Translations under genes and position numbers: made by a program
Origin: DATBDM01 sp036269915
GTDB lineage: Bacteria > Actinomycetota > Thermoleophilia > Solirubrobacterales > Solirubrobacteraceae
NCBI GenBank assembly: GCA_036269915.1
Contig: DATBDM010000019.1
Coordinates: forward strand, 1-10,989
Direction of reading: 5' to 3'
DNA length: 10,989 nucleotides
Notes under the pieces: generated by a model
Database searches by the model: none
What the model saw: the letters and a program-made list of their open reading frames with translations, nothing else
Told to the model about the DNA's origin: nothing
Shown here: one piece after another, positions 8,446 to 10,989 of the stretch
How the letters are laid out: every line of letters starts with the position of its first letter
Position numbering within the stretch: position 1 is the stretch's first letter

Positions 8446-9296
8446 GCGCGCTCGCGCTCGCGCTGGTCCTCGGCTCCGCCGTCCTGCACGCGGGCTGGAA
8501 CGCGCTGATCGCGGACGCGCGCGACACGTACGCGACGACCGCGGTCGCGCTGGTGGCGGGCGTGCTCGCGCTGGCGCCGTTCGCGGCGGCGACCTGGCGC
8601 GTGGAGGCGGGCGTCGCGCCGTACGCGGCGGCGTCGATCGCGCTCGAGCTGGCGTACTTCGCGCTGCTCGCGACGGCCTACGCCGGCGCGAGCCTGACCG
8701 CGGTCTATCCGGTGGCGCGCGGCGCGGCGCCCGTGATCGCGCTCGTCGTCTCCGTCGCGCTGCTCTCGGCGCCGCTCCACGCCTGGCAGGCCGCGGGTGT
8801 GCTCGCCGTCGGTGCCGGCGTGCTGCTCGTGCGCGGATGGCGTCGCGGCGCGGGCGCCGGGGCCGCGACGGGCATCGGCGCGGCGGCGACCGGGCTGCCG
8901 CTGGCGCTCGCCATCGCAGCCTGCATCGCGGGCTACACGCTCGTCGACGACCGCGGCGTCCGCCACGCGGCCGCGCTGCCGTACTTCGAGATCGTCCTCG
9001 GGATCTGCGCCCTCGCCTACCTGGCGGCCGTGCTCGCGCGCCGGGGCGGCGCGGCGGTGCGCGCCGCCATCGGGTCGCGGTCGGTCCTGGCGGGCGTGGG
9101 CATGGTCGCGGCCTACGCGCTCGTCCTGTTCGCGCTCGAGCGGGCCGAGGCCGCGCCCGTGGCGGCGATCCGGGAGACCAGCGTCGTGATGGCCACGGTC
9201 GCCGCGGCGGTGCTCGGCCGCGAGCGGGTGCCGTCGAGCCGGATCGCGGGCGCGGTCGTCGTCGTCGCCGGCGTCGCGGCGATCGCGCTGGGCTAG
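8442..9296 (+). CDS. EamA/DMT-superfamily permease, start uncertain (CTG)
   Basis: This is a very hydrophobic membrane protein of the drug/metabolite transporter superfamily with two EamA halves, probably about 10 membrane helices in the cytoplasmic membrane. Helix 1 begins at once (LSALALALVLGSAVLHAGWNAL, typical DMT HAGWN), followed by YPVARGAAPVIA in the first half and AAPVAAIRETSVVMA in the second. From CTG 8442 it is 284 residues, the normal family length. That CTG forms a CTGA overlap with the ndh stop, parallel to the GTGA/ATGA overlaps elsewhere in the window. The nearest upstream in-frame start codons (GTG 8166, 8184) would add about 85-90 polar residues antithetical to the family, and the next downstream GTG would remove helix 1. 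A good AGGAGG (8384-8389) precedes GTG 8396, but that codon is in another frame. The substrate is unknown. Confidence 0.82.
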   Translation: MSALALALVLGSAVLHAGWNALIADARDTYATTAVALVAGVLALAPFAAATWRVEAGVAPYAAASIALELAYFALLATAYAGASLTAVYPVARGAAPVIALVVSVALLSAPLHAWQAAGVLAVGAGVLLVRGWRRGAGAGAATGIGAAATGLPLALAIAACIAGYTLVDDRGVRHAAALPYFEIVLGICALAYLAAVLARRGGAAVRAAIGSRSVLAGVGMVAAYALVLFALERAEAAPVAAIRETSVVMATVAAAVLGRERVPSSRIAGAVVVVAGVAAIALG

Positions 9297-9588
9297 CCGG
9301 GAGCTCGACGACCGCCCGGGCCGCCCGGCACGTCCGCACGCGCCACGGCCGCACGCCCCGGTCGACGCGGACCACGGCGCCCGCCCCGTCGAGCCAGACG
9401 AGGTCCAGCGGCCAGCGCATCCCGGCGGTGTGGACCGAGCGGCAGCGCACCAGCAGCAGCGCCCGCCCCGCCGGCGCCGCGCGCAGCCACGCGAGGCCGA
9501 GCAGGCGCGCTCGGCGCGAGGCGGCGACGTGCACCCGCACGCCGCCGGGCAGCGGGACCGAGGGCAGGCGATCGAGGCGGCGTGGCAT
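9292..9588 (-). CDS. DUF192-family small protein, no in-frame stop at expected end
   Basis: Read on the minus strand from ATG (9588-9586), this encodes a DUF192-like protein of about 99 residues. RRARLLGLAWLRAAPAGRALLL is followed by the family core RCRSVHTAGMRWPLDLVWLD (residues 48-67), then AVVRVDRGVRPWRV and the terminal AVVELPA. DUF192 proteins are small, often secreted or near-membrane proteins of uncertain role; no signal peptide is visible here. The family domain ends at the 3' end of the convergent permease gene, where a minus-strand TAG (9295-9293) lies one base out of frame. In frame, translation would run on for more than 2 kb antisense to the permease and ndh. The end given is where family similarity stops. 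A recent one-base deletion, a sequence error or a true overlapping tail are all possible. Automatic gene callers could easily miss it. Confidence 0.7.
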
Positions 9589-9711
9589 CGCAGCCCATAG
9601 GCGGCGCGCGCTCGGAACTCGCCCCCCTCGCGGCTTCGAATCCGCCGCCCGCGTCGCACCTCGGACGCGATGCCACGGCGGCGACCGGGCAGCGGCGTAC
9701 ACTGGATGTGG
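9589..9711. other. Divergent intergenic region between DUF192 gene and yqeY
   Basis: This 123-base gap must hold the promoters for the minus-strand DUF192 gene and for yqeY. Two short perfect hairpins are visible: GCGGC-TTCGAATCC-GCCGC at 9630-9648 and GCGTC-(8)-GACGC at 9651-9668. The first has a loop resembling a tRNA T-loop, but no tRNA can be folded around it. On the minus strand a weak CTATGGG lies about 5 bases before the DUF192 ATG. I see no open reading frame with support here. Confidence 0.5.
9698..9703 (+). promoter_or_regulatory. Candidate -10 box for leaderless yqeY
   Basis: TACACT fits TANNNT and ends 8 bases before GTG 9712. If it is the -10 box, transcription would begin at about 9710-9712, downstream of the in-frame ATG at 9706. 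That would make GTG 9712 the real, leaderless start. The -35 region is not recognisable. Confidence 0.45.
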
Positions 9712-10140
9712 GTGCAGATCGCCGATCGCATCAAGGGTGACGTCGCCTCCGCCATGAAAGCGGGGGAGCGTGATCGCGTCTCGGCGCTCCGGCTCGTGCT
9801 CTCCGAGCTTCAGAAGTCCGCCAAGGACGGAGACGGGGACGAGCTCGCCGTGCTGCGGCGGGAGCGCAAGCGCCGCCGGGAGGCGGAGACCGCCTACCGG
9901 GACGCCGGCCGCGGCGACCTCGCCGAGGGCGAGGCCTTCGAGGCCGAGACGATCGAGGCCTACCTCCCCGCCGAGCTCTCCGACGCAGAGCTGGACGTCC
10001 TCGTCCGGCAGGCCGTCGAGGAGACCGGTGCCGAGGGGCCCCGGGACATGGGCAGGGCGATCAAGCACGTCATGGCCGCCGCCGGCGGGCGGGCCGACGG
10101 CCGCCGCGTATCAACCAAGGTGAAGGAAGCGCTGCACTAG
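9712..10140 (+). CDS. yqeY: YqeY / GatB-YqeY domain protein
   Basis: This 142-residue helical protein of the YqeY family carries the tail-like domain also found at the C-terminus of the GatB amidotransferase subunit, and may assist tRNA-dependent amidation. Its true function is unsettled. Family features: a start like IADRIKGDVASAMKAGERDRVSALR, a basic helix RRERKRRREAE, YLPAELSDAEL from residue 84, DMGRAIKHVM from 112, and ADGRRVSTKVKEAL at the end. Two starts compete: ATG 9706 (144 residues) and GTG 9712. GTG is preferred because a TANNNT box ends at 9703, leaving no room for a transcript that includes the ATG. The stop TAG directly abuts the phoH ATG, so the two are co-transcribed. The yqeY-phoH order is also seen in Bacillus. 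Confidence 0.92.
   Translation: MQIADRIKGDVASAMKAGERDRVSALRLVLSELQKSAKDGDGDELAVLRRERKRRREAETAYRDAGRGDLAEGEAFEAETIEAYLPAELSDAELDVLVRQAVEETGAEGPRDMGRAIKHVMAAAGGRADGRRVSTKVKEALH

Positions 10141-10989
<849 letters not shown>

Noticed and set aside
9630..9648. TTCGAATCC flanked by GCGGC/GCCGC, resembling a tRNA T-arm
   Set aside because: The loop closed by the perfect stem is 9 bases, not 7. The 7-base-loop register does not pair, and no D-arm, anticodon arm or acceptor stem can be found upstream.
8396..9757. Frame starting at GTG 8396 with a good Shine-Dalgarno sequence, 453 codons
   Set aside because: The translation is Arg/Gly-rich with no domain and overlaps the permease, whose frame encodes a convincing membrane protein. 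The start signal is discussed as a finding, but the frame is not a gene.
6991..10068. Open frame of 1025 codons on the minus strand across ndh, the permease and yqeY
   Set aside because: Long stop-free antisense frames are expected in very GC-rich DNA. Apart from the DUF192 stretch (9292-9588), the translation is Arg/Ala-rich and low complexity, with no family motifs, and it lies opposite well-supported genes.

Overview
The window is very GC-rich with strongly GC-biased third codon positions, GTG starts and many 4-base gene overlaps. Gene content (hrcA directly followed by a single dnaJ, a HadA/HadB-type dehydratase pair, a YqeY-PhoH pair) points to an actinomycete. A deep-branching lineage such as Thermoleophilia/Solirubrobacterales is my best guess from gene content and style, not a proven placement. 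I see no insertion sequence, phage gene, CRISPR array or rRNA/tRNA gene.

Layout. (1) 1-2233: the 3' part of lepA (EF4 GTPase), then hadA and hadB, overlapping head to tail. (2) 2313-7034: hrcA (heat-shock repressor), dnaJ (co-chaperone), two tandem prmA paralogs (ribosomal protein L11 methyltransferase family) and a PLP-dependent threonine/serine dehydratase, joined by a 6-base gap and then three 4-base overlaps, so almost certainly one transcript. (3) 7045-9296: a type II NADH dehydrogenase followed by an EamA/DMT permease whose best start is a CTG in a CTGA overlap. (4) 9292-9588, minus strand: a small DUF192-family gene converging on the permease, with no in-frame stop at the junction. (5) 9712-10989: yqeY and the 5' part of phoH, abutting.

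The three plus-strand units that begin inside the window (hrcA, ndh, yqeY) each have a TANNNT hexamer 7-8 bases before the start codon and no clear Shine-Dalgarno sequence. This is the geometry expected of leaderless actinobacterial transcripts. Downstream genes mostly rely on stop-start overlaps.

The backbone lepA-hrcA-dnaJ-prmA-yqeY-phoH is colinear with the Bacillus subtilis lepA-hemN-hrcA-grpE-dnaK-dnaJ-prmA ... yqeY ... phoH chromosome segment. It is an ancient protein-quality-control and ribosome-maintenance neighbourhood, here interspersed with metabolic genes (hadAB, the dehydratase, ndh, permease). Most of the window is housekeeping. The most unusual items are the tandem prmA pair with identical motif spacing, the DUF192 gene lacking a proper stop, the permease CTG start, and the repeated leaderless-promoter geometry. 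I do not see evidence for a wholly new multi-gene system.
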